The notes: generated by a model from the letters alone, not told the origin. DNA of 64,000 nt from Antitrichia curtipendula (GCA_951230915.1 OX579636.1:34221567-34285566), one strand, 5' to 3'. Counted from the first letter of the stretch, positions 1-12,400 are shown. Translations and numbers: made by a program.

Positions 1-29
1 CAACAATCATCCACCTCATCGACAAACCA

Positions 30-1064
30 TGTACTTCACGGCAATGTATGTTGTAGTAGAATTTTATCGTCCACAAATCCTGCACAAAATTGACACTTTA
101 GTAGTTTTAGCCGTTTTACGATGGTGGGTTAGGTTTTGTTTGTCTTTTTTTAACTATGAGCAAAGCTCTTACTAATTCTAATTTACACATTCCACATGGT
201 TGTTTTACCTCCTATTATCCTATATGTAAATTAAAAGCTTATCTTCTTAATTATAAATGCAAATAATCAATGACTTTTGAAGCAAAGTAAGGACGTAAAG
301 TAGATGTTATGTTAAGCCACATTAGCATGGGCCCACTTTGAATGGACAATTTAATATTTTGCAAAGAAGGATGTTCAATTTTCCATTTGACCACCACCCA
401 CATCCGTCAGCAAACCATATACTTCATGGCAACATATGCTACAATAGAATTTCATCATTATGTGGGTCCTGCACAAAATGGACACTTCAACTATTTTAAA
501 GTTACCAGAAATTTCATTTAAGAAGGGCCTTCTTGCTTATACATCCTACAAAATTTTCAAAAAATGTTGCCTGAATTGCCCCACGAAATGTTGTTTTAGT
601 AGAACTTGAAAAAATTGTTTGAGTTCAGAAAACAATGTTGTGAGCATTGTCTACCCAATCATTATTTGAAAAGCAAGAAAATGCAATGACATTTCTAAAG
701 AGGAAGTGCTTACAATTTTTAAAGAAGACAATTTGAGATTTCCAAAAGAAAATCCATACAACTTGCAGAATTTTGTTCATACCACTTACAAAATTCAACA
801 TCTTTCTCACTTTGCTTCAAAAGTCATTTATTATTTGCATTCAAAGTTGAGAAGACAAACTCTTTATATACATATGGGGTGATAGGAGGTAAAACAACCC
901 CTGTGAGATATGTAAATTAGAATTAGTAGGAGCTCAACCGCTCATAGTTAAAAGAAGACCTCCAAACTCAAACCCGACGTCGTAATCCCTAAAACAACTA
1001 AAGTATCCACTTTGTGCAAGACCCATAAAATGATGAAATTCTACTGCAGCACATATTGTTGAGA
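30..1064. repeat. Large foldback (inverted-repeat) element
   Basis: Two arms of about 260 bases, near 30-300 and 805-1064, are inverted copies of each other. Both hold the strings CTAATTCTAATTTACA and TTTTACCTCCTAT and a GACTTTTGAAGCAAAGT stretch. The spacer at about 400-500 is a further direct copy of the outer arm. Identity looks like 75-85% by eye. The same arm family recurs at 37871-38448. No protein is encoded, so this is a non-autonomous foldback element or an inverted duplication that later decayed. Confidence 0.75.
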
Positions 1065-1068
1065 AGTA

Positions 1069-1581
1069 AGGTAAACCAGCCTATGACAGGCATAATGACT
1101 GATTTGGTATGTTGCCATTAGCAAAATAAAATCAGATTTTTTTCTAGCAGAGACAACTTTGAGAAATGAAAGAAGCAGTTAAAATTTTAGTTTTTGGACA
1201 AAGTAGGAATTTGTTATGAATTTTTTAAGGATTTTTCCAAAACAGTCTGTAGACTATCTGAAATCAATTAAATATGTCTTCATGATGGTCATCTTACCAC
1301 CTAATGCAGTCTTCAGATTTCCTAACACAACCACAAGAATTTTTAATGTGGCCATCACACAAAGGAATAAAAAAAAAACTCTTTATGATGAGTTTACACT
1401 CACAATGTGTAAGTGTCCTATGACAGTCATTACTAATTCTATCACAATCACCAAATGCACTAATGTGGGCCACTAACCAACCTAATTAAATTGTAGAAGC
1501 AAAAATCTGAAATGGACTGTAATGGAGGGGTTATGTAGATGTCTGCATTAGACAGTTGGCCTGTCATAGGCTGGTTTACCT
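1069..1581. mobile_element. TA-flanked element with perfect terminal repeat
   Basis: The left end AGGTAAACCAGCCTATGACA (1069-1088) is repeated exactly in inverse at the right end, finishing at 1581. Both ends abut TA (1067-1068 and 1582-1583), the target duplication of Tc1/mariner-type transposons. The 513-base interior has no credible gene. A single copy of one terminus occurs near 5035. The AGGTA start is shared with the elements at 2593 and 50388. Confidence 0.8.
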
Positions 1582-1740
1582 TATATGATTCACCGACGGA
1601 TGTAGGTGGTTGTCGTCATCCTCAATTCTATTGGGTGAATCTAAACGTGTGCATAGTCGAATTCACCATGGTCCGAGGCTATGGTCCGAGGCTATGTTAG
1701 TATGGGCCTATTTCAAATGAACAATTTAACATCCTGCCGG

Positions 1741-1880
1741 GCCCATTCCCTTCTATGGAAAAGAACATGGCTTCCATGTGCCAAACCCACCCAGGCCATC
1801 CCGCCTGACACTCAGATGAGAATCTGTTTGATGAATGTGTCCACCGCCCACCTTCGTCCACTGTCCATCCTTCTCTCGTT
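1741..1880. repeat. Dispersed repeat shared with 60955-61095
   Basis: About 140 bases match, in opposite orientation, a segment upstream of the DUF21 transporter gene. Shared strings include CAGGCCATCCCGCC and AGATGAGAATC. The left flank (1690-1735) also resembles 318-362. No function can be assigned. Confidence 0.6.
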
Positions 1881-2289
1881 GCTCCTTTCGAATTAGGTCC
1901 ATTTTTTTTTGGCTTTTTGGTGCCAAATTGCACCAGAAAAAAATAATTTGGCTAAAAAATGGCAAAAAATCAAGAAATTTTTTATCAAAAAACTTTGAAC
2001 TAAAAAATCTTGGATGAAATTGCTAGATTATAGATGAAACACAAAAATTATAGACATGTAACACGTGCAAATGTGATATTTTTTCTATCCAAAATATGGG
2101 GATGAATGCAAAAATTTGGAGCACCACTCAAAGAATCTATGTCGCCACGTTGGCACTTCATAAAAAATGAAAAAATCTTGGATGAAATCTTGGAAAAATC
2201 TCATCGTCGGTCTCTGTTTTTTGTTGTTCTGTTTGTGGAGTTTCGGGCAGAGATTTCTTGTTCTCTTGTTGCACGGAAAATAGAGGATG

Positions 2290-2548
2290 TACCATTTAAA
2301 TTAGCAATCAAACCGTCAGTGCATCCCGGAGCTTCCAATGGCTGCAAAACTTGCGACGGTCATGCTCTGCAAGCACGACTTTGAGAATTTTTCCTGAGAA
2401 CTTGTTGGGGATCACCAATTGTTGTAGACTCATGTTGTAGACAGTGACTGCTCGGTTGCCGGCAAACATATCACGGTCGGTTTCTCAGGAGTCTTCATTA
2501 ACCAACGAGCTCGCCGCTTTACGAGAGATGGCAAAGGCATTAAACAGG
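2290..2548 (+). pseudogene. Fragment of duplicated membrane-protein gene (copy 1)
   Basis: This stretch is a diverged copy of 15224-15553, where a fuller version of the gene lies. The readable part ends with residues TNELAALREMAKALNR, equivalent to TDELATLREIAEALNR in the other copy, and stops at the same donor site (AACAG then GTGAAG). It lacks nine bases present in copy 2, and the upstream part is disrupted. The next intron carries the 1.25-kb transposon at 2593-3838. Homology continues to about 3965 and is then lost, with no counterpart of the later exons seen. I therefore call it a truncated pseudogene. Confidence 0.55.
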
Positions 2549-2592
2549 TGAAGATCCAGTAGGCTCTACTATCCGTTTTGTTGATTGATGTA

Positions 2593-3838
2593 AGGTGGGT
2601 ACACCCAAAACCACCACTTTTTTGCTACTGAGTCCAGTTAATATTATTAGACTAGACAAATTTTCATATGTTCTTGTTGGTAAGTGGAAGGAGGTTCCAA
2701 CGCACCAGAGAACGTGACATTTGGATACTGTACGCAAAAGTTATTAAGGAACAAAAGTTGGGTTCTAAAATGGTTTCTTCCACATAGGTACAGAACTGAT
2801 TTTGGAGATGTGCACAGAGTAAAGATGGCGGTTTAACCCTAGACCGCCCAAGAAGACAGAAAGTGTCTTCACATAGTTTTAAGCTAAATTCAAAGTACTG
2901 TAACTTTTGCATCCGATGTCCAAATGCAATAAAACTTGTTGGAGAATTTTCACCTTTTCTTCTAGTTTGTGAGGTAAAGTTTTCAAATCAATATAATAGG
3001 TAATGATTTTATGAAAGCCAATCGAAGTTCACAAGCTCAATTTGATTCACCAAAGTGCACTTCATGACTACAACTTCGGGGGCTTGTATCTCCTTCATCC
3101 AATGTTCGATTTCAATAAAATTTGGTGGGTTAAAATCCCCTTGAAGTCTACTTATTGCGATGAAATTTTCATGTCAATACAAGTTGTTTTGAATGTTTGG
3201 GAGCAATTCAAAATTCAAAATCCCGTCATTTTGCAACTACAATGAACTTTGACGGCTTGTATCTTCCTCATATAGTGTCTGATTTCAATAATTTTTTTGG
3301 TGGAAGTAGCGCATACTAGTCTAGTTAGTGTGGCTAAAATTTCACATCAATCGAAGAAGTTGTCAATGACTGAGAAGCATTCTATTAGAAGGAGGTTCAG
3401 CTGTAGATGTGTTTTTTGCAACTTTTCTTGCCTATTTTTGACATTTGCAAGTCATTTTGCAAACATATTGAGTCAATTGAATGAAATTTTTTTTCACCAA
3501 TGCATTTGCGTGTTGGTTTTGAATCACTTTGTAGTTTAAAGTTTTTTCATTTGATTAGGTTTAGAGATCAAATTTGGCCTCTAAATGTGTTTTTAGGAAA
3601 ATTTCAGCATTCTTTTTCAACACTAAAACATTATAATCTTGCAATCTATGCGGTCAAATGACTTCAAATTTGATCCCTGACATCTACAACATGTGTACTA
3701 CATAATTGTACGGTTAAGATCTGTATAACTTAGTCACATTTAGATTTATAGCACTTCAAAAACTACACTGTTTTTCACCCAAATCGGCCATGGGCGGTCT
3801 AGGGTTAAGGTCAGTGGCACATTTGGGTGTACCTACCT
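2593..3838. mobile_element. TA-flanked mariner-like element A carrying a nested insertion
   Basis: Left end AGGTGGGTACACCCAAA and right end, inverted, AGGTAGGTACACCCAAA differ at one base in 17. The element is bracketed by TA (2591-2592 and 3839-3840). The paralogous locus near 15594-15600 reads straight through with a single TA, so it is an empty site. A short relative lies at 50388-50654. About 970 of the 1246 bases are a second element (2837-3804). There is no transposase gene. Confidence 0.88.
2837..3804. mobile_element. TTAA-flanked element T1, nested in element A
   Basis: The terminal inverted repeat CCCTAGACCGCCCA is perfect over 14 bases. It is flanked by TTAA at 2833-2836 and 3805-3808. 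The related element at 50388-50654 has an uninterrupted GCGGT-TCAA-GGTCAG at the matching point, so that is the unoccupied target with one changed base. The interior has degenerate units around ATAACTTTTGCAT and GTCCAAATGCAATAAAA, shared with 16796-17782. Non-coding. TTAA plus a CCC start fits piggyBac-like transposition. Confidence 0.88.
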
Positions 3839-4099
3839 TACAGGTGTTACGGGGGAGAGGGTTCATTTTGAGATTCAAAATGCAAGAAGATCTTAAGGAA
3901 ATGAAGCAAGTGTCAAGAGATAAGGGGTTTAGCCCAACATGTAGGAGTGTGATATTGAGAGATCCCGTTTGGGTTCAACTGCATTTTAAAGCGACAGGTT
4001 CCTTGCAAGTGATTAATTTTGGAATTTCATTTTTTGGGGTTGTTACCATGTGCTATTTGAGTCGTACACTTAGTTTAGAGAACTTAACTTTATAGGACG

Positions 4100-7000
4100 G
4101 TGTATTCGCAAAGTCAACCCGATGGTCTACGGCTTCAATGTCTTCATTTTCCTTTCAAATATTAATCTGGATGATAGGCACACTTGAGGCCCAGACCTGA
4201 ATTGAGCAGTGACTCTGAATTGTTACATCGGAAACAATAGGAACACATTCAAATGGACAACAAATTTCAGGTATTTGTCTTTAGAGTTCAGGAATTTCCA
4301 TCCCCACTTCCCTTGTCATTCACACCCTTGCATTTGGGTAGGCCACCTGTGGCTAGTTGTTTCATTTGTTTCTTGGCAGTGAAATTTTGTTTCATTTGTT
4401 TCAAAATGAATAAAAATAAAAGCATCCATCGATTGTATCAATTGCATAGCATTTCAAAAATACAAGTAGTGGGGTGGTGGTGGGAGGTTATTGAATCGAA
4501 AATAATTAATTTCAATTCAATTCAATTTGAATGCATGAGTGACACTCAGAAGATGGGGTTTGGTAGTAAGGTAGGAGGCTCTGAAATGGCACATCTAAGG
4601 GCTGGTCTGCCTTTTTCCTGTATTTCATTGAATGGGAATAATTTTAGCTCATTTTTCAGACAAAGAGAAATAGATGAGGAACATAACCCAAGTGGTTTTG
4701 TATTTTCTCAAGCATTTTTGAATTACTTATGAATTTTCAAACAAGTTGGGTCATAGGTCCTGTCTTCGTTTCTCACATTTGCTGATTTGGTAGAAGGGTG
4801 AGAAAATGAATTTGAACTAATATAATTCGTGACTAGCAATGAGTTCAGTTCATCAAATCCACTAACAAGGTAAAAACTCACTGTGTAAAAGTTGATTGCC
4901 TTCACATATGCTGGAACATTAAATATGTAGTCCTTTTGCATATGACTTGTTGACTACCTATCTGAAATAGCCTTGAAAATCCACTTCTGTTTGCAATAGT
5001 CAAATTTGTTATCATTTTCTTTGCTCGCAAGGAATAAGGTAAAGCAGCCTATGACAGAAAATAAGTAAATTTGGGGACAAGTTTTGAATTGGTTATGAAT
5101 TTTTGAAATTGTGTTTTTCAATTGACCTAAAAGAATTTCTACACTATCCCCCAAACCAATAATAGGTGATAGTTTTTGATGACTGAACATTGGAAACTTG
5201 AATTTTTGATTTATACATAAAAACAACATTCATAACCTCTATTACTAGGGATACTATTCTAAACACCTCTGAATTTTGTTGTGGATTATGTTCTAGCTAC
5301 GATGAATATAATACATTTCTCATGGCTTTTGTAGGCAATCCTTCATGAGAGAGTTGCATCCTCCCAACATGAAATCCAATATAAGCATCATTTTGAAGTC
5401 TAACAAGAACACATTGTCTCTTCAACTCACAACAATTGTATAGAATTCAATTTGCCAAGGTAACAAGAGCAACCTTATTAACTAACATATTGAACATCAT
5501 AAACCAAAAAATGAAAAAGAAAAATTATAAACAAACATAACTTGATCCATCATTGTTGGATTTACTTGGTTTGAATTTCTTGAGCATATATGATCTACTT
5601 GGGTTAACTCTGTTACTAATCAAGTATGGCCTAATATCCATTTTACTCAAGCAAATGATTGGCGTTGCTAAAGTTTGTCTTGTACTTAGTTGTGCAACAA
5701 GGGAGGATACAACAAATTGACCATCATTATATACATTTCCATTGACTTGCACTGACATTCTAGGACATCCTATACATGTCATGTACTCCTTATAAAACGA
5801 TATTATAAAAAAGAAATTGATTAAAAAAGTTATAGGACGTGGAAATGTATACTTTGCTTGATTGGCACGTCAAAAGAATATGGTTGCACCAACTATGTTT
5901 GGTAACCTAGTGATGTCCTTAAAAATTTATGTGATGCTTTGTAGTCGATTGCCATGAAGTGTGTGAATAAATTGGAAGAATAAACCATCTTCTCTAGTGT
6001 CAAATGCTTGACATATAATCATAGTATATTTGCGAATGGTGGATTCACCACATCCATACAATTTTGTACATTTTAGCACAACTAGCATCATGTGCTCATT
6101 GATACAAAACAAGCTTCACTTATTTTCTAACTGGGATGGGGGGTTTCACAAATCTTGTTGTAGAGGTGTTGAAGAAGGATAATGACCTATTCGGAAACTA
6201 TCCTATTAGTATAATAAGTTCGTTCCAAGGGAGACGGTCAAGTAGGAAATCAATGCTAATGGGACTAATACCTAAAAATAGGTAATACAATCCCAAAATA
6301 GAAGACTATGATCCAATTTGAAAAATCAATAATCACTCAATCTACAACGACATTGCATATATAATTCACTCACATAGTTTGACTAACACCATCATACTCC
6401 AATTAGGCCCATTGACATGTAGACCTCCAAATTGATAAATATAATTCAACCATGCAATCATAAACACAAGAAACCAATTTGGAAGCTAAACATTTTCCAT
6501 TAAACCAAATTGGTGATTAAATCACCATTTATAGGTTTAACATTATTAACCTTAACTCTAATTGGAATCTAAAATTTTCATTTCCAATTACTGCTTTCTT
6601 CCATTTAACTCCACATCAAATCAACACTCCGATTTGGAAATTTTATTTGCTATCACCCGCAATTCTAACTCTCTGATTGCTCCTTCCAAATTGAACTTCA
6701 CTCCGTAATTCCAAATTGAACTCTTCAGCTTCCCGAATTGAATCCAATTTCCATTACTAATCAATTTGCAACTATCATTGCACTTTTCCAAATAGACAAT
6801 TTGCTCCTTACAGCAACTTCACCATCCTTCATACACTCTGATTAGGAAAATTCACTTTTCCCGAATTATCATCTGCACTTGATCTGCACACACTTTCCAA
6901 CTTGGAACCGACAACCCCAATTTCCATGCTGACAGGCTTGACTCTTCAACTTGGACTCACGCACATGCCAGACAATCATCCAAATTGAACACACACAATC

Positions 7001-7798
7001 CAACCATGACCACCGTCCTCTTAGAACGCACACACTAAAACCAAATAGAAACATAAAATACGCAGCTCACCCGGCTGGGACTTGCACTGGACTCTCTTAA
7101 GCAGTGGGTGAAGAAAAATGAGAGAGAAACACACCTAATAGGAACCACAAGGTGGCGGTTGCCAAAAAGAGAAGGAGGATGACCTAACCACCTACAACTA
7201 TCAACATTCATTCTTCCCTTCCAACTAGGCTTGACCAACTAGACACAATGCCAACTAGGACTAAAAATTCACTTGATACCCCTTTAACACCTTAGCCAAC
7301 TGGATAGACAAATTGACACCTTCCAAATTAAGCAATTGACCTGGCTATAATCTTCCCTTCTTTGATTAGACATACATCAAAAAGACTCCAACTAGATCAA
7401 AGCAACTCAACAAAATGACCCAATTGAACCCCCTCAAACTTAACAAACAAATTGTCAAAATCCATAGAACACTCAAAAATTCAACCCCAAAATTGCCAAA
7501 TTAACCGTCCGAATAGGAGATTTACAAGAGGGACGCAAAAAGGATGTTAATAAATCAACTAAAGCCTTGAATGCTAAAAAATCCATACAATAAGTTTCCC
7601 AATATCTCAAATCCAACATTTGTGGTGATGTTTGCCATACATTGTCTTGTACAACATTACGGGGTATTGAAGTGGTTCAACCCACCATATGCATCGTGGA
7701 AAACACCGCCTCCATGCCATGGCAACAATAATTGGAAGCAAATGTTGCATTGATTGACCTTCCACAATGTCAATTAGAACAATTGAAACGACAACATC
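4100..7798. other. AT-rich non-genic stretch
   Basis: No gene could be supported. Short open frames (for example 4253-4732) show no family resemblance and no splice-linked continuation. One terminus like that of 1069-1581 is at about 5035, and another beginning AGGTAGGAGGCT is at about 4570, like 38730. From 6300 to 7500 the DNA is rich in AATTGGA-like words without clear periodicity. Confidence 0.5.
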
Positions 7799-7979
7799 CA
7801 CTATAAACCTGTGTTGTTTTTTATGTCCAAAATTTGGATGTCCACTTTTTTGGACATCAAACATATCATTAGGATGCTAGTTTTGACATCAAAACTAGTA
7901 TCCTAATGTTATGTTTGATGTTCAAAAAAGTGGACATGCAAATTTTGGATGTCAAAAAAAACACGGGTTTCTTATAGTG
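7799..7979. mobile_element. CACTA-type miniature hairpin
   Basis: This 181-base stretch is almost a complete palindrome, starting CACTATAAACC and ending GGTTTCTTATAGTG. The CACTA terminus is that of the CACTA (CMC/EnSpm) superfamily. The flanking triplets ATC and GTC do not match exactly, so the target duplication is unproven. The arms hold repeated GGACAT and AAAATTTGGATGTC words around a centre near 7889. A further 12-base inverted repeat (ATTGACCTTCCA) brackets it at 7753 and 7983. Confidence 0.7.
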
Positions 7980-9634
7980 GTCTACAACCATGGAAGGTCA
8001 ATAATACCACTAGGAACACAAAAGAAAAGAAAAGTGGATTGCCATATTTGCAATGTCATTGCTACAATCTCAACCAACTATTTTTTTTAAAACACTAAAA
8101 AACTCAAAAGAGGTGTAATCTCTTGGCTACAATCTAAGTTACAACCATCCATTCCCGACCAAGAAGCCAAACCCAACATATAGGATGCATCTATTTCCAA
8201 CCACAGCTAGAATAAATTTACTACTCAAGAATGAAATTTTTTTTTTGCATTTTCAATTTTGGGACTAATAAAGTCATGACACATGTTCTAAATTGTCAGA
8301 AAGTGTGCAAGAAGAACTAAAAGAGAAAGTAGTTTCTTGACTAATTGAAATTAGAAGATTCTAGACATTGACTATAGGTTTGGAACACTTTTTAGCTCCC
8401 AAAATTCATTGTAATTACAATTTTGGGAATAAAATTACAAAAAGTTTACAGTACCAATATTTCTTATCTTTCTACACTAGGAAAAATTTCCATTGCCTCA
8501 CACTGTTCTTCACTTGTAATGAAATTGCTCAAGTGATTGGATATGGGTAGTTCTACTTTAAATCAACAAAATAAAAAATAACTCAATATGTTGTGGCCTA
8601 TGAAGTTGCGACAATGCGTCTTCAGAGGGAGGAGTGTTTGGCGGGCTTGGTTCTTCTTAGAGCATTGCCACTGTGACTCTAGAGAGCCTCACGCCACGCC
8701 ACATGTCAGATCTGGACGAAGAAACAATTTGCACTGTGGCTCCAGGCACTTTTTTTGAAGCACTGGGTGCACCATATTTCCATTTGATTACCTCAACTTG
8801 GCGTAGACAACGTGATTATAGACCAGGCCCGGAGTTGAACAATTTTTGCATAGGAGCGTGATTGGAAAGTGATTGGAGGCTAATTGGAGTTGTGTATAGT
8901 TGGAACACAGAAGAGTTGGGAGCATTAGAAGGAGCAATAATCAATCGAAGTCGAGAGCCAACTCAATTACTACAACCTCTAGTAGGATTTCCACAAAATG
9001 GGAAACACCTCTAGTACCATATGGTAACCTCTCTGGTGGCATGCACTACCCATGATTCTTGACGAATACATGTACTGTAGAGATACAAACTGAAGGCTGG
9101 GCCATTTAAACGCAGGCAGCATCCTGTACTGGACTTGTATTGTTGTACAAGGGGGCCGGGTGGGGTGGTTTCTCTCTCAGTCAGGGAGTTTCATTAAGAA
9201 GTAAGGTGCAAAATTTTAGAAGGGACACAAAACAGGCAGGCACTAAGTAAGCGTACTTACCACCAATGGAATGAAGTTCAACGTTATGGTCTCCCGAAGA
9301 CTGAGCAGCCCTAGTGAGGGAGACCGGAGTAGGACACATGCATGCATACATCATGCACTACCCGTGATTCTCAAAATTTGGCAATTCTCCCTCCCTTTTC
9401 AATGTTTCCTCACAATTCTTAGTTTATATTTTGGAAGATTCTGTGGCGTGCGGACAGCGTTTGCTGTACCTTCATTGGTTTCTTTCGTACTTCATGCAGC
9501 TAGGGGATTGGGAATGTTCTTACATTACTTGAAGAGATTACAAGGAATTACAGGAACTATCTCAAACCCTAATTACTATTTCAAAGCCTAATTGAGAACC
9601 CTAATTCAGAACCCTAAACCCATTGATATGTTCT

Positions 9635-11861
9635 TCAATCAGCCTTCTTCTGCATCTGTTTTATCCATTTTTTGACCATGTTGTCAATCTGTTTCCCCTC
9701 TTTTTCTTGCTTCTTTCTATATGATTCTTCTTGCTTTGCCCTTCTTTTCTCCTCAAGGGCTAGTTTCAATGTAGCTTCTTTGTATGCCTTTTCTTTGATT
9801 TCAGCTGCAAATGATTCACTTGTAATAAGCCTATTGTGACTGTACAAAGCAGTAGTTTTCCTCCTTGCTTTGGTAGAAATAAATTTTGGAATTGCAAGGA
9901 TTTGTGAAAGTGTTGCTCTGCTTTGCTCAAGAATCTCACATGGTCGCTGAATTGGTGCAGCAACTATAGGATCAGCAACATGTGGTATGGAAGCAATATT
10001 TGGTGTGGATTGTACCAGCTCATTACAAAGAACTCTTGTTGAAGGTATGATTGATCCATATTCTTTCTCTTCTATGTTGCCAAAATTCCATCCTTGGTAT
10101 TCAACTGGAATGTCATCATTTAGGTCAATTGCATCTTCCTCAACTTCATCTTGGTTGGAGCTGAACATATAAACATGTGTGAGTTGTTACATAATTGAAG
10201 TAATTGAAACAATTGTTATAAAGAAATGTACATTGCATTATTGAAATTATGTTCATGTCATAAAAGTTTAGGCAGCCTGACCTTGGATAATTGATTGCTA
10301 CGTGAATAGGGTCTAATTCAGCTGCCAAGGACAGTTGAGAAAGGGATTCGATGATTTCATCGGGAGTTTCATCAACTACGCCTTGAGGGAAGAGGTCAGG
10401 TATGGGCACATCTAGCTCTGGGAATAGGTTAGGTATGGGTGATAGGCATAGCATAGCATGGTTAGCTTGGGCATTTTGTTCCCCTTCTAGTGTCCTCTCT
10501 CCTTCATGTACAATATCAGGACCTAATTTTGAATCCATAGCTGTAATGTCAATAGGAAATATTCCTGTAGTTGCAAATCCAGATTTAATATTGTCTGGTT
10601 TAAGAGCTTTTATTAAATCTCTTGAAGACATCTCAGCAAGCATAGACTTCATTGTAGCTCCTTGTGCCCACTGTGGATTATTTCTCATCTTTGTCATTTT
10701 CTCCACAGCCAAGTTCAGCTTGAATGGATGGAAGACTGCCACATCTAGTGGTTGAAGCTCATGGGAGCAATGAGAAGGAAGGGTAAGAATGTCCAATCCA
10801 TTCTCTCTTCCAAACTTGATAGCCTCATTAGTAACATGGCTTGCATGCCCATCCAGTATCAACAAATGCTTGTTCTCTTTAGACATTCCACCAGGAACAC
10901 TGTTTTTGAAATGACATAACCATTCCAGGAAGATTTCAGAAGTCATGTATCCATTTTCTTGGAATGTCATTGCTGCACCTGCTTCACAATTTCTAATATA
11001 ATCAATTTGTGGTCTGGTTTTTCTCTTGAAGATGTACAGGTTTGGGATATGACAACCAGCAGCATTCACACATGTCATGATAGACATCCATTCCCTATTG
11101 TCTGCACAGGTAAACCTAACTGCTTTGCTGCCTTTTTTGGCAACCACTTTGATAGTTGAATTTCCGTCCCCTGCACTCACCCCTGTTTCATCTGAATTCC
11201 ATATGTGACTAGGGTGGTAATCTTGGGCTCTATATACTTGCTGTAGAAGGTTGTAGAAGGTTGATGTTGTTTTCTTTGTGAACCCAAGAGCTCTTCTAAC
11301 CTCCAATCCATCTGCACACCTTAGGCAGATTTCTGGATGCCTTTGCTTGAATAGAGCCCACCATTTAGCTCCAGGAACTCCTTCTTTGAAGGGATGCTTT
11401 CTTGGTGAATTTTCCAAGATACTTTTGATAGTGAACTTTAGCATATTCAAAGTAACACACAAAGCTACTTGTTGCATAGAAAAGCACCATTGGACTAGTG
11501 CCAATTCTTCTTCTTTTGATAGATAGGTTTGATGGCCTACTATTTTAGAAATTGTCTTTCCTTTCTTCCAATCTTCAATGCTAGAGGGTGGTATCCCATA
11601 ATATTCTCCAGCTTGCCTTATTGACATCTCTTTAGTTGCAATTGCTTCAAGTGCTAATTGCATGTCACCTTCTGACCACTGACCCCTCTTTTTTTGTGTT
11701 CTCTTTTTGATTATTCTAGGTTCAAGTCTTGGATCACTTTCAAGTTGTTCCACTCTAGGAGCATTCCTTGGTTCCTTTGCAACTGGCCCACTCCTTAGCC
11801 TCTTGGGTACATTCACATTGGTATGCAAATGTTGCCATACTCTCCTAGTAGGGGGCCTCAT
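9635..11861 (-). CDS. Tigger/pogo-like DDE transposase, two exons, apparently intact
   Basis: Exon 1 is 11861-10282 and exon 2 is 10160-9635. The 121-base intron has GT-AG ends and the join keeps phase, giving about 701 residues. Residues 58-102 form a psq/CENP-B-type helix-turn-helix (GQWSEGDMQLALEAIA start), the DNA-binding part of this family. A DDE_1 catalytic domain follows: first Asp 224 in WNSDETG, second Asp 337 in LILDGHASH, third Asp 373 in LQPLDVAVFHPFK, so the last two are separated by 35 residues. The acidic to basic tail in exon 2 (KEKAYKEATLKLALEEK region) is probably coiled. No stop or frameshift interrupts it, so it may be recently active. A candidate 5' exon (12222 to about 11970) ends in a good donor, but joining it to the acceptor at 11862 runs into a stop, so I start at the ATG at 11861. 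It could also be a domesticated CENP-B-like gene. Confidence 0.85.
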
Positions 11862-12400
11862 CTACAAGAAATAGAGCCATAATAAATGAAAAGCATTTCA
11901 TTGAAAGGTTTAGGGTTTGGAGCTAAAGAATGTTGAAGTTAAGCAAATCAAAAATTGAAATGTAATTACCTTGTTTTTGTAAATCAATGTGCCACTTTAC
12001 AGCTCTGTTGCATAATCTCCATAGTGCCTCTCTCCATAGCGCCTCTGTCCGTTCCTCTCCCCACGGCGCTTGTGTTTGTGTCCACTTCATCAATTGCAAT
12101 AAAGAATCTGCAGTATGGAAGCAGCTTCCATCTAAAAAGATCATCGATTCTCGCAAGTATTCATCCATATAATTGAAAGGTTCATCCATGTGCGTTCCTG
12201 TCATTACTAACGTTGTTCCCAATTTTCAAGAATTGTCCGGTCTTTGTGCGGTAGGTGTCCGATTCAACGCTGTGTGCGGTAAATGGACCACTTACCTTAG
12301 TAGGATTTCCACAAAATGGGAAGTTGGTGTATTAAAACAACTCCATTGCAGCCCGTTGACAAGCACGGGAACAATGCAAGCGTGTCTTATAAAGGCCTGA

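Noticed and set aside
11923..12222. Upstream exon for the Tigger transposase
   Set aside because: Its donor is good, but joining to the acceptor at 11862 reads into TAG after five codons. It may be untranslated or unrelated.
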